Source of the DNA: Scandinavium goeteborgense
GTDB lineage: Bacteria; Pseudomonadota; Gammaproteobacteria; Enterobacterales; Enterobacteriaceae
Assembly (NCBI RefSeq): GCF_003935895.2
Contig: NZ_CP054058.1
Location: 1,488,001-1,552,000 of the forward strand
Direction of reading: 5' to 3'
Length of the DNA: 64,000 bases
Shown here: positions 15,522-28,322 of the stretch, one piece after another
How positions within the stretch are numbered: the stretch's first letter is position 1
How the letters are laid out: the number at the start of each line of letters is the position of its first letter
Notes under the pieces: model-generated
Databases searched by the model: none
The model's input: only the letters and a program-made list of their open reading frames with translations
What the model was told of the DNA's origin: nothing
Made by a program: the position numbers and the translations under genes

Positions 15522-16883
15522 CTACTTCAGCATCGGATTACGGGTGTTCTGTCCGTCAAAATTGCGCATCAGCAGCGCATACTCCAGCGCAATCTCTTCC
15601 GGCACCGGGATCCATACGGTGTGACCATCGCCAGGCGCGACGTCGGTCGGCTGCCCTTTGTTGGTTTCCATATGCTCGAGGGTGAAATTGATGTTGCCTT
15701 GCGGCGTCATCAGCTCAAGGTTGTCGCCTTTGAGGAACTTATTCTTCACCGCGACGGCCGCGAGGTTGCCTTTGCGCTCCCCGGTAAATTCACCGACAAA
15801 CTGCTGGCGTTCGGAGACGGAGAAACCGTATTCGTAATTCTGATAGCTGTCGTGGGTGTGACGACGCAGGAAGCCTTCGGTATAACCGCGATGCGCCAGC
15901 CCTTCAAGGGTTTCCAGCAGCGAGGCGTCGAACGGTTTGCCTGCGGCGGCATCGTCGATGGCTTTGCGGTACACCTGCGCAGTGCGAGCGCAGTAGTAAT
16001 AGGATTTGGTGCGGCCTTCGATTTTCAGGGAATGCACGCCCATTTGCGTCAGACGTTCCACGTGCGCGACAGCACGCAGGTCTTTGGAATTCATAATATA
16101 CGTGCCGTGCTCGTCTTCGAACGCGGTCATGTATTCGCCCGGACGCTGCGCTTCTTCCAGCATAAATACGCTGTCAGTTGGCTGGCCTTCGCCAAGCGTT
16201 GGCTCGACGTTTTTCACCGCAATAGGCTCGTGCTTATGCACGATATTACCGATGTCGTCCTCTTTGCCTTCCTGAACGTTATATTCCCAGCGGCAGGCGT
16301 TGGTGCAGGTGCCCTGGTTCGGGTCGCGCTTGTTGATGTAGCCCGACAGCAGGCAGCGGCCGGAATAGGCCATGCACAGTGCGCCGTGAACGAAGATTTC
16401 GAGTTCCATATCCGGAACTTGTGAGCGAATCTCTTCGATTTCTTCGAGCGACAGTTCGCGGGAGAGGATCACGCGGGTCAGGCCCATCTGCTTCCAGAAT
16501 TTGACCGTCGCCCAGTTAACGGCGTTGGCCTGCACGGAGAGATGCACGTCCATCTGCGGGAAATGCTCACGCACCAGCATAATCAGGCCCGGATCGGACA
16601 TGATCAGCGCGTCCGGCCCCATATCCACAACAGGCTGCAAATCGCGAATGAAGGTTTTCAGCTTGGCGTTGTGCGGCGCAATGTTGACCACCACGTAGAA
16701 TTTTTTACCGAGCTCATGGGCTTCGTTGATGCCCTGCTGCAAATTCTCGTGGTTGAATTCGTTATTGCGCACGCGCAGAGAGTAACGCGGCTGGCCGGCG
16801 TAGACCGCATCGGCACCATAGGCGAAAGCGTAACGCATATTTTTAAGCGTTCCCGCCGGGGAAAGGAGTTCCGGTTTAAACAT
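15522..16883 (-). CDS. trhP: tRNA hydroxylation protein TrhP (YegQ), U32-peptidase family
   Basis: 453 residues, the length of E. coli YegQ. It begins MFKPELLSPAGTLKNMRYAF and has the U32 signature (VHGALCMAYSGRCLLSGY, with the conserved cysteine run CTNACRWEY). TrhP is needed, with TrhO, for 5-hydroxyuridine at tRNA position 34, using prephenate. The U32 'peptidase' name is historic. The start chosen is ATG 16883; the frame is open upstream to 17078 but that part overlaps nothing conserved and is Pro/Arg-rich. It lies downstream of baeR with a 196-nt gap that should hold its promoter. Confidence 0.95.
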   Translation of the reverse strand: MFKPELLSPAGTLKNMRYAFAYGADAVYAGQPRYSLRVRNNEFNHENLQQGINEAHELGKKFYVVVNIAPHNAKLKTFIRDLQPVVDMGPDALIMSDPGLIMLVREHFPQMDVHLSVQANAVNWATVKFWKQMGLTRVILSRELSLEEIEEIRSQVPDMELEIFVHGALCMAYSGRCLLSGYINKRDPNQGTCTNACRWEYNVQEGKEDDIGNIVHKHEPIAVKNVEPTLGEGQPTDSVFMLEEAQRPGEYMTAFEDEHGTYIMNSKDLRAVAHVERLTQMGVHSLKIEGRTKSYYYCARTAQVYRKAIDDAAAGKPFDASLLETLEGLAHRGYTEGFLRRHTHDSYQNYEYGFSVSERQQFVGEFTGERKGNLAAVAVKNKFLKGDNLELMTPQGNINFTLEHMETNKGQPTDVAPGDGHTVWIPVPEEIALEYALLMRNFDGQNTRNPMLK

Positions 16884-17079
16884 GATTTTCTCGTTCTGAT
16901 GACAGGTCAGACTCGCTTCGCGGGGAAGCGATTGGGGAGGTTCCCCTACTTTAAGGGCGGGAATTGTAGCGCTGCGGGGGAGGGGAGTAAACCTTTGCGT
17001 GTCAGGGAATGCCGCGTGGCGCTTCGCTTGCACCGGCCCAAACGGTCGGCCAGGGCAGGCGAGGCGCCTTAGCTGCACG

Positions 17080-17802
17080 TTACGTCAGACGGCAGGAATC
17101 CGCTTCCCAACGGTAGCCAACACCATACACCGCGCGAATGAATGACTGCTCGGCGTCCTGTGCTTCGAGCTTACGACGCAGGTTTTTGATGTGGCTGTCG
17201 ATGGTGCGGTCGGTGACCACGCGGTAATCATCGTACAGATGGTTCAGCAGCTGTTCGCGCGAGAACACTTTGCCCGGCTCCTGCGACAGCGTTTTCAGCA
17301 GGCGGAACTCGGCGGGCGTGAGGTCCAGCAGCTTGTTGCGCCAGGAGGCCTGGAAGCGGCTTTCATCGACAATCAGCGGGCTTTCGGCGTCCATCGCCTG
17401 CAGTTCGCGCTGCGGACGGCAACGGCGCAGGATCGTTTTCACGCGCGCCACCACTTCACGCGGGCTGTACGGTTTGCAGATGTAATCATCCGCGCCGATT
17501 TCCAGCCCGAGCAAGCGGTCGATTTCTTCGATTTTGGCGGTGACCATCACGATCGGCACTTCGGAGAAACGGCGGATCTCGCGGCACAGCGTCAGGCCGT
17601 CGGTGCCCGGCAGCATCAAGTCCAGCAGAATCAGATCCGGCGGAGTCTGATGCACGTAGCTCAGCACTTTGTCGCCGTGATTAATTAGCGTCGGCGCGTA
17701 GTTGGCCGCCAGAAGATAATCAATCAGCAGCTGTCCCAGCTTGGGTTCGTCCTCGACAATCAGGATGCGTGGGGTTTTATCATCAATCGGTAATTCGGTC
17801 AT
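17080..17802 (-). CDS. baeR: Response regulator BaeR
   Basis: 240 residues, OmpR/PhoB type. The receiver domain (about 10-125) has phospho-acceptor Asp61 in [10 protein letters not shown], the acidic pair EDE near 17-19 and Lys in KPYSP near 111. The winged-helix DNA-binding domain ends with [10 protein letters not shown]. It activates mdtABCD, acrD and spy in E. coli in response to indole, tannin, flavonoids and envelope damage. The start overlaps the end of baeS by 4 nt, and it is the last gene of the mdtABCD-baeSR operon. Confidence 0.97.
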   Translation of the reverse strand: MTELPIDDKTPRILIVEDEPKLGQLLIDYLLAANYAPTLINHGDKVLSYVHQTPPDLILLDLMLPGTDGLTLCREIRRFSEVPIVMVTAKIEEIDRLLGLEIGADDYICKPYSPREVVARVKTILRRCRPQRELQAMDAESPLIVDESRFQASWRNKLLDLTPAEFRLLKTLSQEPGKVFSREQLLNHLYDDYRVVTDRTIDSHIKNLRRKLEAQDAEQSFIRAVYGVGYRWEADSCRLT

Positions 17803-19226
17803 ACGACTCCTGGTAAATCGCGGTCCAGAGGGAGTTCTACTTTAATGCTTACCCCGCCAAAAGGCGAATGCCCGGCGCTCAACGTGCCGCCGTGTGCGGC
17901 GACGATATTGACGCAAATCGCCAGGCCTAATCCTGAGCCGCCGCTGGCCCGGTTGCGCGAACCTTCGGTGCGGTAGAAACGTTCGCAGAGCATCGCCAGC
18001 TGGTCGTCGGTAACGCCCGGCGCGCTGTCGGCAAAGGCCAGCGTCAGACTGTGCGCGGATTTTTCGGCTGAAATGTGCAGCTGTCCGCCGCTGTCGGTGT
18101 AGCGCAGGCTGTTCTCCAACAGGTTGTTAAACAGCTGCATCAGTCGGTCGCGGTCGCCGAATACGGTGGCGCTCTCCGGCAGTTTGAGACGGATGGAGAG
18201 CCCACGGCTGGCGAAGCGCTCGCGGAAGGCCCCCGCGGCCATTTCCAGCAGAGAGATAATGTCGACGGAGGTTTTTTGGTAGGCCAGCGCCCCTTCGTCG
18301 GACATCGATAACTGATGCAAATCGTCCACCAGTTTGGTCAGGGTGCCGACTTCCGCTTGCAACGAGGCCACCGATTCCGGGGTGAATTTACGCACGCCGT
18401 CCTGAATCGCCTCCAGCTCGCCGCGTAACACCGCCAGCGGGGTTCGCAGCTCGTGGGAAATATCGGCCATGAAGTCGCGGCGCATTTGCTGATTGCGCTC
18501 CAGAGTGCTGGCGAGTTGGTTAAAGTCCTGCCCAAGACGGCCCAGTTCATCCGAACCGGTGGCGGTTACGCGGGTCGAGAAATCCCCCGCCGCCAGCTTG
18601 TGCGTGCCTTCCACCAATCGTTTGACCGGAGCCAACAGGCCGCGCGCCAGCGGGAATGTCGCCAGCGCCGCCAGCAGCGTCGACAGCACCACAATCATCC
18701 AGCTGGAACGCCGCTGTTGGCGGTCGAAGTTGATATCAGTGTTGCGGGTCAGGCGTTCTACAGGAGAGGCGATCACCGCACCCACTTCCACGCCGTTCAC
18801 CAGAATGCCGCGCCGGGTACCGTCCGGCGGCACTGGGGAACGCGGGCCGACCATCACTTTGGCATTCTGATCGATCACCCAGAACCGGGTGCGCCAGCCA
18901 TGAGGCGGCATATCTGGCGGTCCGCCTCGGTCATCGGGGCCATGCTTATCGTCAGACGCATCGTGTTCGAATGAGCGCAGGATCTGAAACACAAACCGGT
19001 CGTTGCCGCGCAGGAATTTCCAGTTGTTATCGTGGGTGGCGTACTGCTCCGCGAGGGCATCGCTCAGCATCTGTAGCCGCTGTTCGTTGCCGCGTTTGAT
19101 ATAGTCGATGAAGCCGTGCTCAAAGCTCAGACGCACCGCCCAGTGCATGCTGATCAGCAGCACGATGCAAGTGGTGAGGATGGCGATGAACAGTTTTCCA
19201 GTAATGCCGGGGCGCCAGACTTTCAC
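17799..19226 (-). CDS. baeS: Sensor histidine kinase BaeS
   Basis: 475 residues. First TM segment about 10-30 and a periplasmic sensor domain to about 170; a second TM segment ([23 protein letters not shown]) is followed by HAMP. The H-box has phospho-acceptor His258 ([17 protein letters not shown]), then the N box ([12 protein letters not shown]) and a GSGLGLAI G-box. The chain is about eight residues longer than E. coli BaeS; the extra residues lie in a D/G/P-rich periplasmic stretch near 90-108 ([14 protein letters not shown]). It overlaps mdtD upstream and baeR downstream by ATGA, so co-translation is likely. Confidence 0.96.
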   Translation of the reverse strand: MKVWRPGITGKLFIAILTTCIVLLISMHWAVRLSFEHGFIDYIKRGNEQRLQMLSDALAEQYATHDNNWKFLRGNDRFVFQILRSFEHDASDDKHGPDDRGGPPDMPPHGWRTRFWVIDQNAKVMVGPRSPVPPDGTRRGILVNGVEVGAVIASPVERLTRNTDINFDRQQRRSSWMIVVLSTLLAALATFPLARGLLAPVKRLVEGTHKLAAGDFSTRVTATGSDELGRLGQDFNQLASTLERNQQMRRDFMADISHELRTPLAVLRGELEAIQDGVRKFTPESVASLQAEVGTLTKLVDDLHQLSMSDEGALAYQKTSVDIISLLEMAAGAFRERFASRGLSIRLKLPESATVFGDRDRLMQLFNNLLENSLRYTDSGGQLHISAEKSAHSLTLAFADSAPGVTDDQLAMLCERFYRTEGSRNRASGGSGLGLAICVNIVAAHGGTLSAGHSPFGGVSIKVELPLDRDLPGVV

Positions 19227-20638
19227 GGCTCGCTCCTTTTGCGTCGTGCAATGATGATATTTTTGCTGATGTCGTCAGGCACGCGGGCAAAAATCAACGC
19301 CGGAAGCGCGATGATGACCGCCATGCTGAGGTAGGTATACAAAAAGACCTGATGTGACCCCGCGCTGTCGACGCTGATGTGGTTCTGGCCATACATCCCG
19401 AGCAGCAGGCCCGCCACCGTGACGCCAATACTCATCGACAGCTGCATCACCATCGACAACATGCTATTCCCGCTGCTGGCGAGGTCATCCGGCAAATCTT
19501 TCAGCGTCATGGTATTCATCGATGAGAAGCGGCTGGAGTTAATCATACCTTGCAGGAACAGTACCAGCGGCAGCAGCCAGTACCAGCCCATCAGCGCGAC
19601 CGTCATAAACAGCAGGCTGATGAGCGCGAGGCCCAGCGTGGCGCAGATAAGCACCCGGCGATAGCCAAAGCGGTTCACCACCTGCACCACGATGCGCTTC
19701 ATGCCCATGCTGCCGAGCACCATCGGGATCATCATCAACCCGGCGTGGAACGGTGAAAATCCGAGGCCAATCTGCAAAAAGACCGGGGTGATAAACGGCA
19801 GCATTCCGCTGCCGATGCGTCCGGCGAAGCTGCCCGTCAGCCCGAGCGAGAAGGTGCGGGTGTTGAATAAATTGAGGCTGAAAAGCGCGTTGTCATTTTT
19901 GCGCGCGTGCCAGAGATAAAACAGCAGCGACAGCGCACCGACGGCGATAAGCCCGGCCAGGGTCAGCGTTGAAATGCCCAGCCCGCGCTGCCCGTCGAGC
20001 GCCAGGGTAAGCGTCGCCATGCCCAGCGCCAGCATGATAAAACCGGACATATCAAAGCGTCGGGTCTGCATGGTGTAGTTCGGCATCAGCCATAGCGTGG
20101 CAATCGCCCCGACGATGCCGACCGGAATATTGATCAGGAAAATCCAGTGCCAGGAAGCGTATTCCACGAGGATCCCGCCGAGCGCCGGGCCGAGTAATGG
20201 TCCGACCTGCCCCGGAATAGTCACAAAGGTCATCGCCGCCATGTACTGCGAGCGGGGAACGATTTTCATCACCGTCAGCCTGCCGACCGGCACCATCATT
20301 GCGCCGCCGACACCCTGCAACACGCGCGCCATCACCAGCTCGTTCAGGGTGTTGGCGCTGGCACAAAATACTGAACCCGCGGTGAACAGCACGATGGCGG
20401 TAAAGAAGATATTGCGCACGCCAACCCGGTCCGCCAGCCAGCCGCTGGCGGGCAGCATCACCGCCACCGTCAGCACGTAGGCGACCACCACCATGTGCAT
20501 GTGCAGTGGGCTTTCCCCCAGGCTTTTCGCCATCGAGGGCAGGGCAGTGTTGACGATAGTGGTGTCCAGCGCCTGCATAAAGAAGCCGAACGCCACAATC
20601 CACAGTTGCCAGCGCACGCTGGCAGGCAGCTCTTCCAT
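19223..20638 (-). CDS. mdtD: MdtD, MFS transporter (DHA2 type) of the mdtABCD-baeSR operon
   Basis: 471 residues with about 14 membrane segments. It has the MFS motif between TM2 and TM3 ([14 protein letters not shown]) and motif C (PALGG...[12 protein letters not shown]), which mark DHA2 drug/citrate exporters. E. coli MdtD (IceT) was not needed for MdtABC drug resistance and has been tied to iron-citrate efflux. The start ATG is 2 nt after the mdtC stop and the stop overlaps baeS. Confidence 0.95.
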   Translation of the reverse strand: MEELPASVRWQLWIVAFGFFMQALDTTIVNTALPSMAKSLGESPLHMHMVVVAYVLTVAVMLPASGWLADRVGVRNIFFTAIVLFTAGSVFCASANTLNELVMARVLQGVGGAMMVPVGRLTVMKIVPRSQYMAAMTFVTIPGQVGPLLGPALGGILVEYASWHWIFLINIPVGIVGAIATLWLMPNYTMQTRRFDMSGFIMLALGMATLTLALDGQRGLGISTLTLAGLIAVGALSLLFYLWHARKNDNALFSLNLFNTRTFSLGLTGSFAGRIGSGMLPFITPVFLQIGLGFSPFHAGLMMIPMVLGSMGMKRIVVQVVNRFGYRRVLICATLGLALISLLFMTVALMGWYWLLPLVLFLQGMINSSRFSSMNTMTLKDLPDDLASSGNSMLSMVMQLSMSIGVTVAGLLLGMYGQNHISVDSAGSHQVFLYTYLSMAVIIALPALIFARVPDDISKNIIIARRKRSEP

Positions 20639-20640
20639 AA

Positions 20641-23600
20641 TTACTCTGTTATCGGTTGACGAGGCTTGCGCGTAAAACGCAGCCGCAGGCGGTCGAAGAA
20701 CAGGTACACCACCGGGGTGGTGTACAGCGTTAACAGCTGACTCACCACCAGACCGCCGACGATGGTGATCCCCAGCGGCTGGCGCAGTTCTGAACCGTCA
20801 CCGCCCGAAAGCACCAGCGGCAGCGCGCCAAATAGCGCCGCCAGCGTGGTCATCATGATCGGCCTGAAACGCAGCAGACAGGCCTGGAAAATGGCTTCTT
20901 CTGGCGACAAATTACCGTTGCGCTGCGCCTCAAGGGCGAAGTCGACCATCATGATGGCATTTTTCTTCACGATGCCAATTAACAGCATGATACCGATTAA
21001 CGCAATCAGGCTGAACGGCGCGCCGAACAATTCCAGTGCCAGCAGCGCGCCGACCCCGGCGGAAGGCAGCGTGGACAGAATGGTCAGCGGGTGTACGTAG
21101 CTTTCATACAAAATCCCGAGCACGATGTAGACCGTGGCGATGGCCGCCAGAATCAGGATCACCTGCGAGTTCATGGTCTGCTGGAACACCTGCGCCGTTC
21201 CGGCAAAGCTGCCGCGAATGGTCGGCGGCACGCCAAGTTGAGTCATGGTTTTGTCGATAACGTCGCTGGCTTCCGACAACGATTTACCGGTCGGCAGGTT
21301 GAAGGAGACCGTCGAGGCCGCCGACAATCCCTGATGGTTTACCGACAGCGGCGCGTTAGCGGGCTGCCATTTGGCGAAGTACGACAGCGGAATCGCTTTG
21401 CCGTCGCTGTTAATCACGAACATCTGATCCAGCGCGCTGATATCCTGGGTGTAAACCGGGTCGACGCCCATCACCACTTTATACTGGTTCAGCGGCTGAT
21501 AAATGGTGGAAATCTGCCGCTGGCCGAAGGCGTTATTCAGCAGGCTGTTGGCCGCTTCGACGTTAATGCCGAGCCGCGACATGGTTTCACGGTCGTAAAC
21601 CAGGTCCATTTCGGCACCGTTATCTTGCTGATCGGAGTTTACGTCCGCCAGCTGATCGGGTAGTTTCGCCAGCGCGGCGGTGATTTTAGGCGTCCACTCC
21701 CGCAGGTCGGCGAGGTTATCTGACAGCAGCGTGTACTGATAACCGGCATTGGCCTGACGTCCGCCGACGCGAATATCCTGAACCGCCATCAAAAACAGAT
21801 TCGCACCGGGCTCTTTGGCAAGTTTTTTACGCAGGCGGTCGATGACCTGCTGCGCCGTTTCGTTGCGCTCGGCGCGCGGTTTGAGGGTGATAAACATCAT
21901 CCCGCTGTTGACCCGCGAACCGCCAGTAAAGCCGGTGACGTTATCCACCGCTTTGTCTTCACGAATGATTTTCATGAAGTCCTGCAGCTTGCCACGCATC
22001 GCCTGGAACGAAATGCTCTGATCAGCCTGAATGTTGCCCATCACCACCCCGGTGTCCTGCTCCGGGAAGAAGGTTTTCGGAATGGAGATATACAGCCAGA
22101 CGTTCAGCGCGATGGTGGCGAGCAGCACCACGCCGACCAGGCGCGCGTGATTTAGCACCCATTTCAGTGATTTGCCGTAACCGCGCTGCATGCCGACCAG
22201 CAGACGACCAAAGCCGCGATCGCGGGTTGGCGCGTGACCACGGGACGCTTTTAGCATCCAGCCGCACATCATCGGTGTGAGCGTCAGCGAGACCGCGAGC
22301 GATATGCCAATCGCCACTGACAGCGTGACCGCAAATTCGCGCAGCAGGCGGCCCGGTAGCCCGCCCATCAGCAACAGCGGCAGGAACACCGCCACCAGTG
22401 ACAGGCTCATCGACAGCACGGTGAAACCGACTTCGCGGCTGCCCTGTAGTGCGGCCTGCAACGGTTTCATGCCCGCTTCCAGATGGCGCGAAATATTTTC
22501 CAGCACCACGATGGCATCATCGACTACGAAGCCGGTGGCGATGGTCAGCGCCATCAGCGACAGGTTGTTGAGGCTGAAGCCGCACAAATACATGGCGGCG
22601 AAGGTGCCGATCAGCGAAACCGGCACCGCCACGGCGGGAATAATCGTGGCGCGGCCCGAACGCAGGAACAGGAAGACCACCAGGATCACCAGCCCGACCG
22701 AAATCACCAGCGTTTGCTCCACTTCTTCGAGCGAGGCGCGAATGGTCGGCGAACGGTCCTGGGCGATCTGCATATCAATGGCCGCCGGGATAGTCTCTTT
22801 CAGCTCCGGCAGCTGGGCGCGGATCGCGTCCACGGTCTGAATAATGTTGGCTTCCGGCAGTTTACGGATCATCAGCAAAATCGCCGGTTTGGCGTTGGTC
22901 ATCCCGGCGTTACGTACGTCCTGCACCGAGTCGGACACCTTGGCCACATCACTTAACCGCACCGCGGAACCGTTGTTGTAATGAATAATCAGCGGCTTGT
23001 ATTCTTCTGCCGTTTTCAGCTCGTCGTTGGTCGCCAGTTGCCAGCGCTGGCCCTGACTTTCAATCGCCCCCTGCGGGTTACGCACGTTGGCGTCGCTGAT
23101 GGCGGAACGCACGTCATCCAGCGACACGCCCTGGTTAAACAGCGCCTGTGGATTGAGGTCCACGCGCACCGCGGGCAGGGAGCTACCGCCAATATCCACA
23201 TCGCCCACGCCGTCGATTTGCGAAATCGTCTGCGCCAGTTGCGTGGAGGCGTAGTCATACAGCTGGCCCTGGGAATAGGTGTCCGAGGTCAGCGTCAAAA
23301 TCATGATGGGCGCATCCGACGGGTTCGCTTTGCGATAGGTCGGGCGGCTCGGCATGCCTGTGGGTAGCAGGCTTTGCGCGGCGTTGATGGCGGCCTGCAC
23401 GTCACGCGCCGCGCCGTTGATATCGCGGTCAAAATCAAACTGTAAAATGATACGCGTGCTGCCGAGCGAACTCATGGAGGTCATTTCATTGACCCCGGCG
23501 ATGCGTCCGAGCGAGCGCTCAAGCGGCGTCGCCACCGATGAGGCCATGGTTTCAGGTGCAGCACCGGGCAGCGAGGCGCTGACCATGATCACCGGGTAAT

Positions 23601-23721
23601 CGACCTGCGGCAGCGGGGCGACCGGCAGCAGCCGGAAGCCGAGCACGCCGCACAGCGTGATGGCGAGCGAAATCAAAATCGTCGCCACCGGGCGGTAAAT
23701 GAAGAGGGCGAAAAACTTCAC
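20641..23721 (-). CDS. mdtC: MdtC, RND multidrug efflux inner-membrane subunit
   Basis: 1026 residues, 12 TM segments with two large periplasmic loops, as in AcrB-type pumps. The TM4 motif [14 protein letters not shown] carries the paired Asp of the proton relay. MdtC forms a B2C heterotrimer with MdtB, and works with MdtA and TolC. The gene starts with GTG at 23721 directly abutting the mdtB stop; the ribosome site GAGGAGG lies inside the mdtB end, so translation is coupled. Close to E. coli (1025 residues) throughout. Confidence 0.97.
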   Translation of the reverse strand: MKFFALFIYRPVATILISLAITLCGVLGFRLLPVAPLPQVDYPVIMVSASLPGAAPETMASSVATPLERSLGRIAGVNEMTSMSSLGSTRIILQFDFDRDINGAARDVQAAINAAQSLLPTGMPSRPTYRKANPSDAPIMILTLTSDTYSQGQLYDYASTQLAQTISQIDGVGDVDIGGSSLPAVRVDLNPQALFNQGVSLDDVRSAISDANVRNPQGAIESQGQRWQLATNDELKTAEEYKPLIIHYNNGSAVRLSDVAKVSDSVQDVRNAGMTNAKPAILLMIRKLPEANIIQTVDAIRAQLPELKETIPAAIDMQIAQDRSPTIRASLEEVEQTLVISVGLVILVVFLFLRSGRATIIPAVAVPVSLIGTFAAMYLCGFSLNNLSLMALTIATGFVVDDAIVVLENISRHLEAGMKPLQAALQGSREVGFTVLSMSLSLVAVFLPLLLMGGLPGRLLREFAVTLSVAIGISLAVSLTLTPMMCGWMLKASRGHAPTRDRGFGRLLVGMQRGYGKSLKWVLNHARLVGVVLLATIALNVWLYISIPKTFFPEQDTGVVMGNIQADQSISFQAMRGKLQDFMKIIREDKAVDNVTGFTGGSRVNSGMMFITLKPRAERNETAQQVIDRLRKKLAKEPGANLFLMAVQDIRVGGRQANAGYQYTLLSDNLADLREWTPKITAALAKLPDQLADVNSDQQDNGAEMDLVYDRETMSRLGINVEAANSLLNNAFGQRQISTIYQPLNQYKVVMGVDPVYTQDISALDQMFVINSDGKAIPLSYFAKWQPANAPLSVNHQGLSAASTVSFNLPTGKSLSEASDVIDKTMTQLGVPPTIRGSFAGTAQVFQQTMNSQVILILAAIATVYIVLGILYESYVHPLTILSTLPSAGVGALLALELFGAPFSLIALIGIMLLIGIVKKNAIMMVDFALEAQRNGNLSPEEAIFQACLLRFRPIMMTTLAALFGALPLVLSGGDGSELRQPLGITIVGGLVVSQLLTLYTTPVVYLFFDRLRLRFTRKPRQPITE

Positions 23722-26700
23722 TTACGCCTCCTCTTCACGGGTCGGCAGACGGCTTTTCAGGTACAGCGACAAGCGGTCAAACAGCAGGTAAATCACCGGC
23801 GTGGTGAACAGCGTCAGCACCTGACTCACCAGCAAACCGCCGACCATGCCGATCCCCAGCGGACGACGCAGCTCTGCGCCGACGCCGGTGCTGAGCATCA
23901 GCGGCAGCGCGCCGAGCAGTGCGGCGAGGGTGGTCATCAGAATCGGGCGGAAACGCAGCAGACAAGCCTGATAAATCGCTTCGCGCGGCGGCATGCCCTG
24001 TTCGCGTTCTGCGGCCAGCGCAAAGTCGATCATCATGATCGCGTTCTTCTTCACGATGCCGATCAGCAGGATTATCCCGATGATGGCGATGACGTCCAGC
24101 TCGCTGCCCGACACCCACAGCGCCAGCAGGGCGCCCAAGCCCGCAGTCGGCAGGGTGGAGAGAATTGTAATCGGGTGGATGAAACTCTCATACAGAATGC
24201 CGAGCACGATGTACATCGCGACCACCGCCGCCAGCACCAGCCACACGGTGCTACCCAACGCGGCCTGGAAGGCCAGCGAGCTGCCCTGGAATTCGGTACG
24301 AATATCGGTCGGCAGGTTCAGCGTTTTTTCCGCGTCGGTAATCGCCTGCACCGCGTCACCCAGCGAGGAATCCTGCGCCACGTTGAAGGAAATCGTGGTA
24401 ACCGGGAACTGGTCGAGGTGGTTAATCGACAGCGGGGCAAAACGCTCTTCGACTTTGGCAATGGTATTTAGTGGTACAACGCCGCCGCTGCTACTGGTGA
24501 TGCGGATATTATCCAGCGCCGACAGCCCCGGCGTGTCGCTGATGTCGTGTTCAAGCACCACGCGATACTGATTAGACTGGGTGTAAATGGTCGAAATGAG
24601 TCGTTGGCCAAACGCGTTATACAGCGCGTTATCGACATCCGACATGCTGATCCCCAGCCGGCTGGCGCTGTCGCGGTCGACGTTCACGTATGCCGACAAC
24701 CCTTTGTCCTGCCAGTCGCTGCTGACGTCTTCCAGCTGCGGCAAGGTCTGAAGTTTCGCCATCAGCTGCGGCACCCATTCACTGAGCGCATCGAGCGAGT
24801 TGGCCTGCAGGCTGAACTGGTACTGCGTGCGGCTGACGGTGGTATCGATAGTGAGATCCTGCGTCGGCTGCAAATAGAGTGCGATGCCCGGCACGCGATC
24901 GATTGAGTGCTGCAGACGGCGGATAACTTTCTGCACGCGATCGTCACGGTCAGCGAGCGGCTTGAGGTTAATTTGCAGACGCGCGCTGTTCAGCGCCGGG
25001 TTGGTGCCGTCGACGCCCACGAACGAGGTCAGACTTTCCACCGCAGGGTCTTTCAGAATGATGTCAGAAACCTGCTCCTGCCGCTGAGCCATACTGGCAA
25101 ACGACGCGGACTGCGGGGCCTGCAAGGTGCCCTGAATAATGCCGTTATCCTGAATCGGGAAGAAGCCTTTGGGGATAAACACCCACAGCAGAATCGACAA
25201 CGCCAGGGTGCTGAGCGCCACGCCGAGTGTTAGCCATGGGTGGTTGAGCACTTTGGCGAGCATCCGTCCGTAAGCGGCAATCACCCGCTCAAAGAAACGT
25301 TCGCTGGCCTGAGAAAAGCGGTTCTGCTTGCGAAGGGATTCATGGCTCAGCATGCGCGCGCACATCATCGGCGTTAGCGTCAGTGAAACAATGGCTGAAA
25401 TTAATATTGCGACGGCAAGCGTGACGGCAAATTCGCGGAACAGACGGCCAACGATATCGCCCATAAACAGCAGCGGGATAAGCACCGCAATCAGCGAGAA
25501 GGTGAGGGAGATAATGGTAAAGCCGATTTCACCCGCGCCCTTCAGTGCGGCGGCCATCGGGTTTTCGCCTTTCTCGATGTAGCGCGAGATGTTCTCGATA
25601 ACCACGATCGCATCATCGACCACGAACCCGGTAGCGATGGTCAGCGCCATCAGCGTCAGGTTGTTGATTGAGAAATCAAGGAACACCATCACCGCGAAAG
25701 TGCCGATCAGCGACAGCGGCACCGCCACGGCGGGAATAATGGTCGCCGGAACGTTGCGCAGGAACAGATAGATGATCATCACTACCAGGGCGATGGCCAG
25801 CATCAGCTCGAACTGGGTGTCATTGACCGAGGCGCGAATGTTGCTGGTGCGGTCAGACAGCACTTTTACCTGCACCGATTTCGGCAGGCTGCTGGTGAGT
25901 TGCGGCAGCATCTGACGAATGCTGTCGGAGGTGGAAATAATGTTCGCGCCCGGCTGACGCTGGACGTTCATCACAATCGCTTGCTGCTTATTGGCCCACG
26001 CGCCGAGCCAGGTATTTTCTGCCCCTTGCTCAACGGTCGCCACATCGCCCAGGCGCACCGGGGCACCGTTTTGGTAGGCGATAATCAGCTTGCGATACTC
26101 TTCGGCGGACTGCATCTGGTCGTTAGCGGAAAGCGTCACCGCGCGGGTTGGACCGTCGAGGCTACCTTTTGCCGAGTTGACGTTAGCCCCGGTGATGGCG
26201 GTACGCACGGTTTCGCTGGTCAGCCCAAGCGCCGCAATCGCCTGAGCATTCAGCTTCACGCGTACGGCCGGGCGTTGACCGCCCGCCAGGGTCACCAGAC
26301 CGACACCGGAAACCTGTGAAATTTTCTGCGCTACGCGCGTTTCCACCATGTCTTCAACCTGCGTCATCGGCAGGGCGGACGAAGTAACGGCGAGGGTCAT
26401 GATCGGCGGATCCGCTGGGTTGACCTTGCTGTACACCGGCGGGTTCGGCAAATCGCTCGGCAGCAGGTTGGTGGCGGCGTTGATCGCGGCCTGCACTTCC
26501 TGTTCGGCGACGTCCAGAGACAGTTCAAGCTGGAACTGCAACGTCACCACCGACGCGCCACCCGCGCTTTGGGAGGACATCTGTTTCAGGCCGGACATCT
26601 GCCCGAACTGGCGCTCAAGCGGCGCGGTAATGGACGAGGTGACGACATCCGGGCTGGCGCCGGGATACAGCGTGACCACCTGGATGGTCGGATAATCCAC

Positions 26701-26844
26701 TTCAGGCAGGGCGGAGACCGGCAAAAAACGGTAGCCGATAATCCCCGCGAGCAGAATAGCCACCATCATCAGGGTGGTGGCGACCGGGCGCAGGATAAAC
26801 AGGCGGGATGGCCCGCCCGTATTGCCAGGAGGTAAAACGTGCAT
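23722..26844 (-). CDS. mdtB: MdtB, RND multidrug efflux inner-membrane subunit
   Basis: 1040 residues, as in E. coli. The N-terminus is [22 protein letters not shown] minus the usual variations, followed by the RND fold with [14 protein letters not shown] in TM4. It is the partner of MdtC in the 2:1 trimer; both are required for export of bile salts and novobiocin in E. coli. The ATG at 26844 overlaps the mdtA stop (TGATG). Confidence 0.95.
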   Translation of the reverse strand: MHVLPPGNTGGPSRLFILRPVATTLMMVAILLAGIIGYRFLPVSALPEVDYPTIQVVTLYPGASPDVVTSSITAPLERQFGQMSGLKQMSSQSAGGASVVTLQFQLELSLDVAEQEVQAAINAATNLLPSDLPNPPVYSKVNPADPPIMTLAVTSSALPMTQVEDMVETRVAQKISQVSGVGLVTLAGGQRPAVRVKLNAQAIAALGLTSETVRTAITGANVNSAKGSLDGPTRAVTLSANDQMQSAEEYRKLIIAYQNGAPVRLGDVATVEQGAENTWLGAWANKQQAIVMNVQRQPGANIISTSDSIRQMLPQLTSSLPKSVQVKVLSDRTSNIRASVNDTQFELMLAIALVVMIIYLFLRNVPATIIPAVAVPLSLIGTFAVMVFLDFSINNLTLMALTIATGFVVDDAIVVIENISRYIEKGENPMAAALKGAGEIGFTIISLTFSLIAVLIPLLFMGDIVGRLFREFAVTLAVAILISAIVSLTLTPMMCARMLSHESLRKQNRFSQASERFFERVIAAYGRMLAKVLNHPWLTLGVALSTLALSILLWVFIPKGFFPIQDNGIIQGTLQAPQSASFASMAQRQEQVSDIILKDPAVESLTSFVGVDGTNPALNSARLQINLKPLADRDDRVQKVIRRLQHSIDRVPGIALYLQPTQDLTIDTTVSRTQYQFSLQANSLDALSEWVPQLMAKLQTLPQLEDVSSDWQDKGLSAYVNVDRDSASRLGISMSDVDNALYNAFGQRLISTIYTQSNQYRVVLEHDISDTPGLSALDNIRITSSSGGVVPLNTIAKVEERFAPLSINHLDQFPVTTISFNVAQDSSLGDAVQAITDAEKTLNLPTDIRTEFQGSSLAFQAALGSTVWLVLAAVVAMYIVLGILYESFIHPITILSTLPTAGLGALLALWVSGSELDVIAIIGIILLIGIVKKNAIMMIDFALAAEREQGMPPREAIYQACLLRFRPILMTTLAALLGALPLMLSTGVGAELRRPLGIGMVGGLLVSQVLTLFTTPVIYLLFDRLSLYLKSRLPTREEEA

Positions 26845-28085
26845 CAGGAGCGAGCTCCTTTTTTGCCGCTTTGCTCAGCCGCCGGTTTTTGCTCTGTGGT
26901 TGCGCTGTGGGCTTCAACCACTTCCACTTTCGCGCCTTCGGTCAGGCGGTCAATGCCGTCGGTGACCACTCTATCGCCCGCGGAAAGCCCGGCAGTGATT
27001 ACGACTTTTTGGCTGTCCTGAATGCCCGGTACTACGATGTGTTTGCTGACTTTGTTGTCATCATTCAGCACCCACACGAAATTGCCTTCGTTGCCCATTT
27101 GCAGCGCAGCGGCAGGAATGACCACCGCGTCCTGCTGGGTATCCACCAACAGACGCGCGTTAACGAACTGGTTCGGGAACAGGGCATCGTCCATGTTGTT
27201 GAAGCGCGCTTTCAGCTTGATGGTGCCGGTGGTGGCGTCAATCTGGTTATCCAGGCTCAACAGCGAACCGCTGCTCAGTTTCTGCTTATTGGTACGATCC
27301 CAGGCTTCGACGGTCAGGCTTTGTCCGGCTTTTTGCGCTTTCACCACGGTGGCGATGTCGTTTTCTGGCAGAGTGAAAATCAGGTCAATCGGATGGGTTT
27401 GCGTCAGTACCACGATCCCAGTGGTATCGCTGGTGGAAATCTGGTTGCCGATATCGACCTGTTTCAGGCCTACGCGGCCGTCAATCGGCGCGGTGATGCG
27501 CGTCCAGTCGAGCTGCAATTGTGCGCTGGCGACGGCGGCGTCATCCGCTTTCACGGTGCCTAAGCTTTCGGTGACTAACGATTGTTGGGTATCGAGTTCC
27601 TGACGAGACACGAGATTGGTTTTTACCAACTGCTGATAGCGAGCCAGGTCGCGGCGGGCGTTGGACAGCGTGGCGTTATCTTTCGCCAGCTGGCCCTGGG
27701 CCTGTGCGAGAGCGACTTTGAACTGGCTCGGATCGATTTCCGCCAGCAGATCGCCAGCTTTCACCTGCTGACCTTCCTGAAAGTGCAGCGCCAGCAGCTG
27801 GCCGTTGACGCGGCTGTGGACTGTCACCGTGTTTGCCGCGGTGATGGTGCCGAGCCCGGTCAGGTAGCGAGGCACAGCTTCGCTAGTGGCCGTTGCCGCC
27901 TGAACCGGCGCCAGGGCGCCGCTGAAGCGTCCGCCGTGGCGACCGCCACCGGCATGCTGCCCCTGTGCTGCCGTCGCAGACGCGGAATCAGACGACCCGC
28001 TGTTGTGCCAGAAATACACGGCGACACCTGCAATCACCACTACACCCAGCGCGACTAACCAACGCGATTTATTGCTGCCTTTCAT
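26844..28085 (-). CDS. mdtA: MdtA, membrane fusion protein of MdtABC-TolC
   Basis: 413 residues from ATG 28085 ([14 protein letters not shown]). N-terminal signal-anchor TM to about residue 27, then a Gly/His-rich spacer, lipoyl half-motifs ([24 protein letters not shown]), a long alpha-helical hairpin ([21 protein letters not shown] split around residues 130-190) and the beta-barrel/MP domain. It links MdtBC to TolC in the periplasm. An open frame upstream to 28232 has no homology and covers the promoter, so it is not part of the gene. First gene of the operon, probably BaeR activated. Confidence 0.96.
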   Translation of the reverse strand: MKGSNKSRWLVALGVVVIAGVAVYFWHNSGSSDSASATAAQGQHAGGGRHGGRFSGALAPVQAATATSEAVPRYLTGLGTITAANTVTVHSRVNGQLLALHFQEGQQVKAGDLLAEIDPSQFKVALAQAQGQLAKDNATLSNARRDLARYQQLVKTNLVSRQELDTQQSLVTESLGTVKADDAAVASAQLQLDWTRITAPIDGRVGLKQVDIGNQISTSDTTGIVVLTQTHPIDLIFTLPENDIATVVKAQKAGQSLTVEAWDRTNKQKLSSGSLLSLDNQIDATTGTIKLKARFNNMDDALFPNQFVNARLLVDTQQDAVVIPAAALQMGNEGNFVWVLNDDNKVSKHIVVPGIQDSQKVVITAGLSAGDRVVTDGIDRLTEGAKVEVVEAHSATTEQKPAAEQSGKKGARS

Positions 28086-28148
28086 CGTTATACGTATCTC
28101 GTCCTGAAAACTTTCACGGAATGATACTAGTTTAGTAACGGAACCCCC

Positions 28149-28166
28149 CGGAAAGATGGAGGAAAT
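28149..28166 (-). promoter_or_regulatory. Candidate BaeR box of the mdtA promoter
   Basis: On the minus strand ATTTCCTCCATCTTTCCG matches the remembered BaeR box (TTTTTCTCCATDATTGGC) at 11 of 18 positions, including the whole CTCCAT core. It lies 64-81 nt upstream of the mdtA ATG. A -10-like TATCAT lies between it and the gene, near 28113-28118. Confidence 0.5.
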
Positions 28167-28322
28167 ATGAAGTACTGTCTGGAAACGTCTGAATGACGGG
28201 GGATTTACGAGGCTGCTCGCAGGGTTGAACAAAAGTTGTGCAGAGTGGATGAGGCGCAGGCTACAGTCGTCGGCGGCCGCATTTGAGTTTAATTGAGGCT
28301 GATAAGGATGTTAGCACGGGGC

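Noticed and set aside
16884-17078. N-terminal extension of TrhP by 65 codons
   Set aside because: Homology to YegQ begins exactly at ATG 16883; the extension is Pro/Arg-rich and lies in the promoter gap after baeR.
28086-28232. N-terminal extension of MdtA
   Set aside because: Would cover the BaeR box and promoter; conserved signal-anchor starts at ATG 28085.
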